A program made the position numbers and the translations under genes. Below, one piece after another: positions 9,262 through 16,786 of a stretch of DNA of 61,502 nucleotides. Numbering within the stretch: position 1 is the stretch's first letter; the number at the start of each line of letters is the position of its first letter. Under the pieces are notes generated by a model, which had not been told where the DNA came from, ran no database searches, and worked only from the letters and a program-made list of their open reading frames with translations. This DNA comes from Anaerobutyricum stercoris (GTDB lineage: Bacteria; Bacillota; Clostridia; Lachnospirales; Lachnospiraceae). The stretch covers positions 1-61,502 of the forward strand of contig DXBR01000056.1 in the NCBI GenBank assembly GCA_019116455.1, read 5' to 3'.

Positions 9262-9388
9262 CAGAGAGCCGTCCTGGCGGCGGCTCTCTGCGCTGGTAGT
9301 TTGTAATAGATTTACATCCTTAATCATTTTTTGCGCGAACCGGTTCGGATTCAAGGGCTTATGGTCCTGGATCAGGGCCGGTTTTTTT
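9262..9388 (+). terminator. Two hairpins ending the hemolysin III unit
   Basis: A perfect ten-base stem (CAGAGAGCCG at 9262-9271, CGGCTCTCTG at 9281-9290) has no T tract. A second structure, AACCGG (9338-9343) with CCGGTT (9378-9383), is followed by a T run and is the likelier terminator. Confidence 0.6.
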
Positions 9389-9415
9389 ATGAAGGGCTGC
9401 GCATAACCGGAGAAG

Positions 9416-9664
9416 TTATCTCGTTTTACTCTGAATCAGCGCAAGCTTCTCCTTCTTTGTCAACTGTTTGATGGCATATTCCCGTTTCAGGGCTTCCTGC
9501 TTTGTCTCGTATTCCTCATAGTATACGAGACGCACAGGAGCCCTGTTCTTCGTGTATTTTGCACCTTTACCCGCATTATGTGCTTTGATTCTTTTTTCAA
9601 GATCTGTCGTCCACCCGGTATAAAGGGTTCCGTCACGACATTCTACAATGTATGTATACTGCAT
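9416..9664 (-). CDS. GIY-YIG nuclease superfamily protein (UPF0213/YhbQ-like)
   Basis: 82 residues from the ATG at 9664, preceded by AAAGGA; the longer in-frame extension lacks family similarity. GIY-YIG hallmarks are YTYIVECRDGTLYTGWT and an Arg two turns later (EKRIKAH), then KYTKNRAPV. The single-domain size fits the YhbQ/YazA group. Its cellular role is not defined. Confidence 0.9.
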   Translation of the reverse strand: MQYTYIVECRDGTLYTGWTTDLEKRIKAHNAGKGAKYTKNRAPVRLVYYEEYETKQEALKREYAIKQLTKKEKLALIQSKTR

Positions 9665-9972
9665 TTGTATTCCTTTCTGCATTTTTCCCTTTGTATTCTT
9701 TCCGGGAGGGCCGCTGTCGGTCCTCCCTATCTTATCAGCCGGAGACTTCTTGTATATTATCTGTGGAATCATACAAAGGATATTGTTTCTGCAATTGTAT
9801 CATAAATCCGGCTGTATTTTTCACAGGTTTTTACACCTTGTTTATTTTATGCAGAAATGCGACGGAGGTTACAAAGGGATGCGGATGCGCCGGCGGCATT
9901 ATGCGCGGTGTGCCGGGCGAAACTCTGACTTTTTTCAGCGCTGGCTCCTGCTCTTCACCGGGCCCCGGCTTT
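9665..9972. other. 308-base intergenic interval with a GC-rich inverted repeat
   Basis: No credible gene was found. GGGAGG (9704-9709) and CCTCCC (9722-9727) form a short inverted repeat with no T tract. A GATACAAT sequence on the minus strand could be a -10 box for the GIY-YIG gene, but no good -35 pairs with it. Confidence 0.4.
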
Positions 9973-10818
9973 TTACGCCTCCAGATAATCTGTCGGATTC
10001 ACCGTCTCGCCCTTGTAGGTCATTTTGAAAAACAGGTGCGGGCCTTCCAGCGTAAAAGACCTTGTCGGTTCCGCCACTGTGGCGATGACATCGCCTTCTT
10101 TTACTTCATCACCGATCTCATAGTGGACATTTTCCACCTGCGAATAGGATACTTCATAATACTCCCCGATCACCATGGTCACTGTAGTCCCATAGCGATC
10201 AGATTTTGCAATGTTGACGATTCTTCCGTCCGCCGTAGCGATCACATCCTCGTCTTTTTTAGCGCCGATGAGAATACCATCGTTGCAGGCGTACTGATCA
10301 AGTGTTGTGTAATAAACCGTGGTATCCATGCTGTATGGAAGAATCACATTTCCCATCACCGGCCATGGCATCTTACTGCTTCCGTCATAGCTGAAATGAC
10401 TAAGATCCGCTTCCTGTCCATCCTCCTCTGATGTATCCGAAACATTTTCTTCGTCGTCCCGGTCTTCATTATCCCGGTCTCCTCCCACCTGGCTCTGATC
10501 ATTTCCGCCGTTTTCGGCTTCCTCATCTGCCGGCCGGCTTTCTCCAGTATCAGCGCCGGTATTGTCCCCGCCGATTCCGGTGCGGGAATCACTGTTGTCG
10601 TCCAATCTTCCTTCCTCACCGTTTTCCACGCGGGCTTCTCCCGAACTTATGACGTCATCATTGTTTCCAATGGTCTCTGTCACATCTGTATCCTTTTTCT
10701 CCTGCCGGTTATTTCCAAATTGAATATTATAGGCCGTGAGAACGGATAGAATCAAAAATGCTGCAATAACCAAACTTGAAATATATTTTTTGTTTAAAAG
10801 TTTATTTGGTCTTTTCAT
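9973..10818 (-). CDS. spoIIQ: SpoIIQ-like LytM/M23-family sporulation protein, catalytic residues lost
   Basis: 281 residues from the ATG at 10818 (AGAGGTG box). There is one transmembrane helix (about residues 12-32), an acidic low-complexity linker (about 40-150) and a C-terminal M23 domain. The zinc ligands seen in active LytM enzymes are replaced: the HxH motif reads GPHLFF, the first His region reads CNDGILI, and the His before the Tyr motif is missing (MVIGEYYEV). The gene follows spoIID by 40 bases. Forespore SpoIIQ binds mother-cell SpoIIIAH across the septum during engulfment, and B. subtilis SpoIIQ is also degenerate. Confidence 0.85.
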   Translation of the reverse strand: MKRPNKLLNKKYISSLVIAAFLILSVLTAYNIQFGNNRQEKKDTDVTETIGNNDDVISSGEARVENGEEGRLDDNSDSRTGIGGDNTGADTGESRPADEEAENGGNDQSQVGGDRDNEDRDDEENVSDTSEEDGQEADLSHFSYDGSSKMPWPVMGNVILPYSMDTTVYYTTLDQYACNDGILIGAKKDEDVIATADGRIVNIAKSDRYGTTVTMVIGEYYEVSYSQVENVHYEIGDEVKEGDVIATVAEPTRSFTLEGPHLFFKMTYKGETVNPTDYLEA

Positions 10819-10858
10819 ATCATCACCTCTGGCTATAGCTTTGCCAGCGGATGAAAAT

Positions 10859-11803
10859 TTATACATTTTTTGTGATTTTTTTCTCTCCGGCAAAAGCATC
10901 CTGAAGCTCCGTTCCCGGATAATAGTAAGAAAGTATTGTAGCCGCAGACAAATCTTTTTGTGCCAGGGCATTGGCTCCGTAAAGGCTCATTCCCATGCTG
11001 TGTCCTTTGCCGATGGTCACAATGCGCAGGCGATCTCCGTAATTTTCCAGATAAAAATTTGTAGAATTGAGGGAAAAAATATCTTTCCATTCTTCTCCCG
11101 TCCATTTATTATCTTTTGTTTTTACACTCTGAACAAATCCATTTTCTGTCTGTTTCTCGATTTTGAGATTGTTTTTACAGCTCTCCTCCGTCTCCGTATA
11201 CCCCGCATCGGAAAGCATTTTGACGCAATCTTTGTAGGACATTATTTTTACATCCATGTACTCCTCTGATTCCACGTCCTGACTGCTGTCCACGCTGATA
11301 AGATAAGGCACATCCACAGAATAAATCTCACTGGCAGAAACTGTTTTTCCAATGCTGACCGGATGGTACAGTGCGTCAATGAGGCTCCCTCCATAACAGA
11401 GTACCTGTCCAAATGTCTCTTCGGAGGCTTCCTCCAGCCGGTTATTAAGCTCCAGCCATACTTTTCTTCCATTATTTTGCTCCAATTCATCTTCGGAAAT
11501 GTAATCCAGCGACAGATCCTCTGCTTTGACTTCCTTTTTATCTCCAACTGCTTTGACAAAATTTGTTCTGCATACAATTACCCACGCTTTCAATGCTTCC
11601 TCCTCCCTGGCGTAGGATAATTCTGAAGCAGCCATGCCGATAACAAAGTCTTCGCCGTCAATCTGGTCTCCATTTTCCAGCGTCACTATCACTCCCATTT
11701 TTCTCTGATTTCCTCCGGTTTTTCCCGTGATGAGCATCGTACAGATGCCCGGCAGAAAAAGACTCAGACTCAAAATCAGAACTGCCTGAATTATTTTTTT
11801 CAT
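10859..11803 (-). CDS. spoIID: Stage II sporulation protein D (peptidoglycan lytic transglycosylase)
   Basis: 314 residues. An N-terminal signal anchor (about 5-25) is followed by a SpoIID domain: GMAASEL holds the probable catalytic Glu, EALKAWVIVCRT is the family helix, YHPVSIGKT is the second motif, and GHSMGMSLYGANALA is the C-terminal signature. It degrades septal peptidoglycan during engulfment with SpoIIM and SpoIIP. No Shine-Dalgarno box precedes the ATG. A TACAATATAAT promoter-like sequence ends about ten bases upstream, so the mRNA may be nearly leaderless. Confidence 0.92.
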   Translation of the reverse strand: MKKIIQAVLILSLSLFLPGICTMLITGKTGGNQRKMGVIVTLENGDQIDGEDFVIGMAASELSYAREEEALKAWVIVCRTNFVKAVGDKKEVKAEDLSLDYISEDELEQNNGRKVWLELNNRLEEASEETFGQVLCYGGSLIDALYHPVSIGKTVSASEIYSVDVPYLISVDSSQDVESEEYMDVKIMSYKDCVKMLSDAGYTETEESCKNNLKIEKQTENGFVQSVKTKDNKWTGEEWKDIFSLNSTNFYLENYGDRLRIVTIGKGHSMGMSLYGANALAQKDLSAATILSYYYPGTELQDAFAGEKKITKNV

Positions 11804-11927
11804 CTTATATTATATTGTACCGGCGACGGCTTTATGTCTGTTGCGTCTGCAAAAAGATTCACGCTCCAGGGCGGTGCCTCAAAAGATTTTACCTCAGAAA
11901 TTGTAAAATCACAAAAGAATACTTGTA

Positions 11928-11974
11928 CTTTATGGCTAATTTACATTTACTTTCCCTTCTCTTATTTATATAAT
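11928..11974 (+). promoter_or_regulatory. Promoter of the pduU-pduV-kinase operon with candidate activator site
   Basis: TATAAT (11969-11974) has a poor -35 (TTTACT, 11946-11951) at 17-base spacing, the pattern expected of an activator-dependent promoter. The upstream CTTTATGGCTAAT (11928-11940) resembles a TTTAAAGGCTAA sequence upstream of pduA. Confidence 0.5.
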
Positions 11975-12031
11975 ATATGCAATAGAGTTTAAAATTTGGA
12001 TACGTATGCGCTTTTGTAGAAAGGAGCGAGT

Positions 12032-12409
12032 ATGGCGAGAGATATGATTAACAACGGGATCAATGCAGAAGATAAATCCCGTATGATACAGGAATACGTT
12101 CCCGGCAAACAGATCACTCTGGCGCACATGGTTACCCGGCCGAAGGCTTCCGTTTATAAAAAACTGGGGCTTCCTGATGATTACCACGATGCCATCGGCA
12201 TCATGACCATTACCCCGTCAGAGGCTACGATCATAGCAGCTGATATCTGCACGAAAGCTGCTTCCATTAAACTTGGATTCGTCGATCGTTTTTCCGGCTC
12301 TGTTATTATTGTCGGTTCCACAGCTAATGTGGAATCTGCGCTCAACAGCGTGATAACTACATTTTATAACAAGCTGGGCTTTGACACAGTTGCCATCACC
12401 AAAACGTGA
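12032..12409 (+). CDS. pduU: BMC shell protein PduU (EutS family, circularly permuted BMC)
   Basis: 125 residues. It matches the PduU/EutS family over its whole length: RMIQEYVPGKQITLAH is the N-terminal strand region that forms the beta-barrel, followed by AIGIMTITPSEA and FVDRFSGSVII. It is a hexameric, circularly permuted shell tile. It starts a four-gene plus-strand operon, apart from the main shell operon. The RBS is AAAGGAG. Confidence 0.93.
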   Translation: MARDMINNGINAEDKSRMIQEYVPGKQITLAHMVTRPKASVYKKLGLPDDYHDAIGIMTITPSEATIIAADICTKAASIKLGFVDRFSGSVIIVGSTANVESALNSVITTFYNKLGFDTVAITKT

Positions 12410-12424
12410 CAGGGGACGTAGATT

Positions 12425-12904
12425 ATGAAGATTATGCTAATCGGCCCTTCAGCTGCCGGAAAGACAACATTGATTCAGCGCCTTATTGATAAGGAGATTA
12501 AATATGATAAGACGCAGACTGTAGAATATGTGGGGAATTTCATTGATACCCCCGGTGAATATATGCAGCAGCGCGGATACTGGGGTTCTCTGACCATCAC
12601 ATCGCACGATGCAGATATCATTGGACTCGTACAGGATTCCACCAGTGAGGACTGCTGGTTTTCCGGCGGTCTTACCACAAAGTTTGAGAAACCTGTGGTC
12701 GGCATTCTCACAAAGATTGACCGGAAAGATTCCAACCAGAGTCAGGCGCGCTCTTATCTGGAACTGGCAGGATGCAGAGATATCTTTGCCGTCAGTTCTT
12801 ATACCGGCGAGGGTGTGGATGAACTTTCGGACAGTCTTCATGCGATGGTTGAGAGATATAAAAAGGAGAATGCCCGTCGTTACGAAGCAGATTATTTTGA
12901 TTAA
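12425..12904 (+). CDS. pduV: PduV/EutP-like P-loop protein
   Basis: 159 residues. The Walker A motif is GPSAAGKTT (about 7-15), DTPGEY is the switch-II-like DxxG, and TKID is the NKxD base-recognition motif. It belongs to the small Ras-like NTPases of BMC loci. Salmonella PduV is reported to associate with the shell surface through PduU. The gene starts 15 bases after pduU, so the pair is kept together as in Salmonella. Confidence 0.9.
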   Translation: MKIMLIGPSAAGKTTLIQRLIDKEIKYDKTQTVEYVGNFIDTPGEYMQQRGYWGSLTITSHDADIIGLVQDSTSEDCWFSGGLTTKFEKPVVGILTKIDRKDSNQSQARSYLELAGCRDIFAVSSYTGEGVDELSDSLHAMVERYKKENARRYEADYFD

Positions 12905-12964
12905 ATAACACAATAGACGTTTATTTCAAATCAGAGAGTACCCGAAAAAGGAGGAGGTGACACC

Positions 12965-14263
12965 TTGATTATACTGACCAAAGAGAATGTGACCGACTAT
13001 GTAAAATCAAGGCTTGATTTTTTTAATACAGACGGCGGTCCTGTGACGGTTTCCGCCATCGGGGAGGGTTCTGTCGAAGAGGATGGCGACGGTTTTATCA
13101 ATATGGTTTTCCGCGTCTCCGATGGGAAGTATTTCCTTATAGTCAAACAGTCCACAGCAGAGCCTCGCTGCAAGGGGGATTTCGTACTGGACGTCAACCG
13201 TTTCAAACTGGAATATGAATCCATGCAGATTCGCAAGGCGATTATTCCGGATTTGATTCCTGATTTGTACGATTGCGATGATGAAAACCGGATTTTTATC
13301 ACAGAGGATGTATCCCGTCTCAGAATATCCCGTTTTCAGCTTTTAAAGGGGGTTACTTATCCTCTCCTGGCAGAACAGGTTGCCCGCTATATGGCTGCCA
13401 ATAATTTCTACACATCAGAATTCTATCTGGACGGAAAAACATTCCGCGATCTGTCCGTACATTTTATGAATTCTACCATGCGTGATATTATGGATGTGGG
13501 CATGTTCCTTACCAGTGTTTCTCCTGAAGATACGGTAGGACGTCCTCTGGATCCGGATTTTGTCACATTTTCAAAAAGAATCTGTGCCGATCCGGCTGTA
13601 CAGCTTTCCAGGCAAAAGCTCCGTCATCTTTTTATGACTAAGGGCGAATGTCTGATTCATGGAGATTTACATACATCCAATATTTTTGCCAGCCAGACTG
13701 AGGCCAAAATTATTGATATGGAATATACATTCTGCGGACCATTTTCTTATGACATGGGATATTTCCTTGCAAACTTTATCGCACAATATGCAGCGGCGCT
13801 TTTCCGTCCGTATAAGACGGAGCAGGCACGTGTTATGTTCAAGGATTATTGTCTGTTCATGATCAGGGAAACATACTGCAAGTTCTGTGATTATTTCTGC
13901 CGCTACTGGGATGAAGACGCCAAACAGGTATATCAGCATGTTCCGGGACTGCAGCAGGATTTCCGCCTGACCACACTGAGAGAGTTTATCGGCTTTGCCG
14001 CTTCTGCTATGCTGGGGCGGATCGCAGGAGATATTCCTTATCCGGATTATGACGACATTGATGATTATGTGCAGCGGCATAACGCCAAATGCTACTCCAT
14101 TATCCTCAATCGTCAGATGCTGGTTAAATGGGAACAGTATAATACCATCGACGAATTTATCTCAGACATGCTTACCGTGGAGGAAATCTACTGCCGGTAT
14201 GCAAAAGAATATGACGAACAGCGGGCTGACGCCGGTTCCACAGCCGGACAGAACAGAAAATAG
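12965..14263 (+). CDS. MtnK-like APH-fold kinase A
   Basis: 432 residues. It has the features of 5-methylthioribose kinase-type APH-fold enzymes: GEGSVEEDGDGFINMVFRV (glycine-loop region), the ATP-binding lysine in LIVKQS (Lys61), the catalytic loop HGDLHTSN (His232, Asp234, Asn239) and IDMEYTFCGPFSYD (Asp251, Glu253) in place of the MtnK DPEF motif. The start is TTG at 12965 behind AGGAGGTGACACC. It is paralogous to the next gene. A sugar substrate with a free anomeric hydroxyl is likely from the family, but not proven. A kinase of this kind in a pdu shell operon is outside the Salmonella model. Confidence 0.75.
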   Translation: MIILTKENVTDYVKSRLDFFNTDGGPVTVSAIGEGSVEEDGDGFINMVFRVSDGKYFLIVKQSTAEPRCKGDFVLDVNRFKLEYESMQIRKAIIPDLIPDLYDCDDENRIFITEDVSRLRISRFQLLKGVTYPLLAEQVARYMAANNFYTSEFYLDGKTFRDLSVHFMNSTMRDIMDVGMFLTSVSPEDTVGRPLDPDFVTFSKRICADPAVQLSRQKLRHLFMTKGECLIHGDLHTSNIFASQTEAKIIDMEYTFCGPFSYDMGYFLANFIAQYAAALFRPYKTEQARVMFKDYCLFMIRETYCKFCDYFCRYWDEDAKQVYQHVPGLQQDFRLTTLREFIGFAASAMLGRIAGDIPYPDYDDIDDYVQRHNAKCYSIILNRQMLVKWEQYNTIDEFISDMLTVEEIYCRYAKEYDEQRADAGSTAGQNRK

Positions 14264-14280
14264 AAGGGAGGATTTTCATT

Positions 14281-15519
14281 ATGATAATTTTAACAAAAGA
14301 AAATATTGTTTCTTATATTAATGACAATGTCCCTTCCATCAAACTGGAGGAACCTGTCCAGGTAAATGTTATTGGTGACGGAGAGCTCAGCGAGGATGTG
14401 GAAGGCGACGGCTACTGTAATTTTGTATTCCGTGTTGCAGACGCCCACTCTTCTTATATCGTAAAGCAGTCCACCAGCCATCTGCGCCGGCGGGGACAGC
14501 CGATCACACCGAAGCGCAACCGCTATGAATATGAGATCATGCAGCTTCGTTCCAAGATTGTTCCTCAGTATGTACCGTCTCTTTACCATGGAGATTTTGA
14601 AAATAATATTTTTATCATGGAAGACGTTTCTAATCTGAAACTGGTTCGCTATCAGATGAATGAGAACCACCGGCTGCCGGAGCTGGCCAGCCAGGCCGCC
14701 CAGTATCTTGCCGCTACTCATTTTTATACATCAGAGTTTTATCTGGATTCCGAGGAGTTCCGCAGTCTTCTCTCCTATTTTATGAACGCCGAGATCCGGC
14801 ATGTCATGGAAGACGGCATCTTTCTTGGTATCTTTGGTTCCGATGAGTTTGACCCAGCCTGCGGCCCGGACTTTGAGGAATACTGCCGCAATATTTATAA
14901 GGATACAGAGATTACCTTCCAGCGTTTTAAACTGCGTCATCTGTTCATGAGCAAGTCAGAGACTCTGATTCACGGCGACTTCCACACATCCAATATGTTT
15001 GCGGATGATACGCATTTGAAGGTCATTGATATGGAATATACTTTCGGAGCTCCTTTCTCCTATGATTTAGGGTTTATTCTGGCCAATATCATCAGCCAGT
15101 TTTGTTCCGCTGCTTTCCGTCCTTTTGAGGAGGAAAGCGAGAGAAAGGTCTGTCTCTCATATCTGATTTCAATTATGCATCTGCTCTATACTGATTACAT
15201 TCAGTATTTCTTTGAATACTGGGAAAAGGATGCCAAACTGGAGTATAAGCTGGCAAAAGGCTACAAAGAATCTCTTGCCCTGGATATTCTCCGGGAATGC
15301 TTTGGATTCGCTGCCTGCGCTAATCTCTGCCGTGTCTGCGGCACCATGCAGACTGCCGACTTTGATCATATCACGGATAACCATCTTCGTACTCAGGCAA
15401 AGTTCCTTTCCATTGAGATTGACGAACTTCTCTTCCGCAAGTGGTTCACTTATAATACTATTGAAGAACCGCTTGATGATATGATCACTTTACTAAAAAA
15501 ACGCAGAGAACTTTTATAG
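14281..15519 (+). CDS. MtnK-like APH-fold kinase B
   Basis: 412 residues, 17 bases after kinase A, with a GGGAGG box. The motifs run in the same order: IVKQS (Lys62), HGDFHTSN (His231, Asp233, Asn238) and IDMEYTFGAPFSYD (Asp250, Glu252). The two kinases are colinear from the first residue (both begin MIILTKEN) with clear but moderate similarity, so the duplication is old and both catalytic sets are intact. They may form a heterodimer or have different substrates; the sequence does not decide. It is the last gene before a terminator. Confidence 0.75.
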   Translation: MIILTKENIVSYINDNVPSIKLEEPVQVNVIGDGELSEDVEGDGYCNFVFRVADAHSSYIVKQSTSHLRRRGQPITPKRNRYEYEIMQLRSKIVPQYVPSLYHGDFENNIFIMEDVSNLKLVRYQMNENHRLPELASQAAQYLAATHFYTSEFYLDSEEFRSLLSYFMNAEIRHVMEDGIFLGIFGSDEFDPACGPDFEEYCRNIYKDTEITFQRFKLRHLFMSKSETLIHGDFHTSNMFADDTHLKVIDMEYTFGAPFSYDLGFILANIISQFCSAAFRPFEEESERKVCLSYLISIMHLLYTDYIQYFFEYWEKDAKLEYKLAKGYKESLALDILRECFGFAACANLCRVCGTMQTADFDHITDNHLRTQAKFLSIEIDELLFRKWFTYNTIEEPLDDMITLLKKRRELL

Positions 15520-15585
15520 ACAGCCGTCAATCTTTTTCGGAAGTTATTAATTACGGAAGTCATTAAAATTTTTTTACAAAAAAAG

Positions 15586-15640
15586 ATATCCCTCAAAGCC
15601 TTCTGCTTTTCAGCACGTCGTTTTTTGAGGGATATTTCTT
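15586..15640 (+). terminator. Terminator of the pduU-kinase operon
   Basis: ATATCCCTCAAA (15586-15597) pairs with TTTGAGGGATAT (15624-15635). A T-rich tract follows on the plus strand. Confidence 0.8.
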
Positions 15641-15732
15641 TTTGCAGTTTTTTCGAAAAACTTTTTATTGTTGATTCTATGGGATTTATTATAAATAATA
15701 TTGTATGTTTTTATCTGTCAGACTCCTCAATC

Positions 15733-16083
15733 CTATCTCCAGGAAAAAACATTAAACTTGGACGTTTTGTGTTCCAATTCCAGGGAGTCCTTCGCTATTT
15801 TGTAGGAATCCAGATAGCAGTAGGTTGCGCCCTCTTCTTCCTTTTCATTGTCATGGAAACGTTTCTCAGAATCCACCTTTACCGTCATGCTCCAGCATGG
15901 CTCTAGTACATTTGTGCTCCGGTAAAAGAGGTCGAACATAACTACGCCGATTCCCTCTCTTGGATCTTTGAACGTGAAAGACGGCTCACCGTTTTCTTCC
16001 AAACCATTCATTCGGCACATTCCGATAAAATTTAAAATGATTTTCTTATTTTTCTCACCAATTGGGATATATGTTTCTGCCAT
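15733..16083 (-). CDS. Unknown 116-residue protein at the end of the main pdu operon
   Basis: Starts MAETYIPIG with an AAGGAG box seven bases upstream. The composition is soluble and mixed-charge, with aromatic-rich strands (MVFDLFYRS-like and CWSMTVKVD). No signal peptide, membrane helix or familiar motif is seen. It lies downstream of pduT across a terminator-like hairpin and converges with the kinase operon. I do not recognise the family. Its length does not match PduM (about 163 residues). Confidence 0.65.
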   Translation of the reverse strand: MAETYIPIGEKNKKIILNFIGMCRMNGLEENGEPSFTFKDPREGIGVVMFDLFYRSTNVLEPCWSMTVKVDSEKRFHDNEKEEEGATYCYLDSYKIAKDSLELEHKTSKFNVFSWR

Positions 16084-16105
16084 AATAGTCTCCTTTTTTC
16101 AGCTC

Positions 16106-16137
16106 AAAAAGGCTGCCCGGATAGAGCAGCCTTTTTT
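16106..16137 (-). terminator. Terminator after pduT
   Basis: AAAAAGGCTGC (16106-16116) and GCAGCCTTTTT (16126-16136) form an 11-base perfect stem with a nine-base loop. The T tract on the minus strand follows pduT. The structure could work in both directions. Confidence 0.8.
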
Positions 16138-16217
16138 ATTTTTGTTATTATGCCTTGCACGGTTTCTCACGCCATGCTGCCTTCGCTTTGCAACGGCGTG
16201 GCGACAAATCCGCATCG

Positions 16218-16769
16218 TTATTTCAGCAAGTTTTCCACGATTGATGGGTGTGGACGTGGAATGATGGATGTGGAGGTTACTTCTCCGCTGATGCTCAGCT
16301 TAGCAAGACAGGCGTTTACTGCCGATCTTACGGAAGATACTTCACCGGTGATAACCAGGTATCCTTTTCCACCTAAACCTCTTGCAATTCTTAAATCAAC
16401 AATACTTACTTTGGAAGCTTTTACTGCAACATCGGCTGCGATAACTGCTGTCAAAGCGGAGATTGTCTCAATTGCACCAACTGCCTGAATATTCTCTGTA
16501 TTGGTAAATCCGGAAATTGCCGGAAGAACTTCTTCACGAACATTATCAAGAATGTGTGTATCGATCAGATAGATGCCGCTTACGAGCTCTGCTTTGCTCA
16601 TAGCTGCTTTTACCGGACCTACGTGTCCGCCGACGATAATCACATACTTGCCAGGGCAGATTGGTGTAGCTAATAATAATTCTACATTTCCTGCTTTTAC
16701 CATCTCATCAGCCGTCTGGATACCTACAGGAATGCTCTTAATTTCTACAAATCCAACTGCTTTTCTCAC
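16218..16769 (-). CDS. pduT: BMC-T shell protein PduT with [4Fe-4S] ligand cysteine
   Basis: 183 residues from a GTG at 16769, close to the Salmonella length of 184; the longer frame has no family similarity at its N-terminus. Two tandem BMC domains are present (KAVGFVEI near the start, AVGAIETISA in the middle). The cysteine in ATPICPGKY corresponds to the residue that holds the single [4Fe-4S] cluster at the trimer centre. It is the natural electron-transfer partner of PduS, whose gene is directly upstream. It ends IIPRPHPSI, typical of the family. Confidence 0.93.
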   Translation of the reverse strand: MRKAVGFVEIKSIPVGIQTADEMVKAGNVELLLATPICPGKYVIIVGGHVGPVKAAMSKAELVSGIYLIDTHILDNVREEVLPAISGFTNTENIQAVGAIETISALTAVIAADVAVKASKVSIVDLRIARGLGGKGYLVITGEVSSVRSAVNACLAKLSISGEVTSTSIIPRPHPSIVENLLK

Positions 16770-16786
16770 TGCGTAAACACCATCCT

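Noticed and set aside
12965..15519. Aminoglycoside resistance for the two APH-fold kinases
   Set aside because: The catalytic loop and the IDMEY-type motif match MtnK-like enzymes, and the operon context is a microcompartment.
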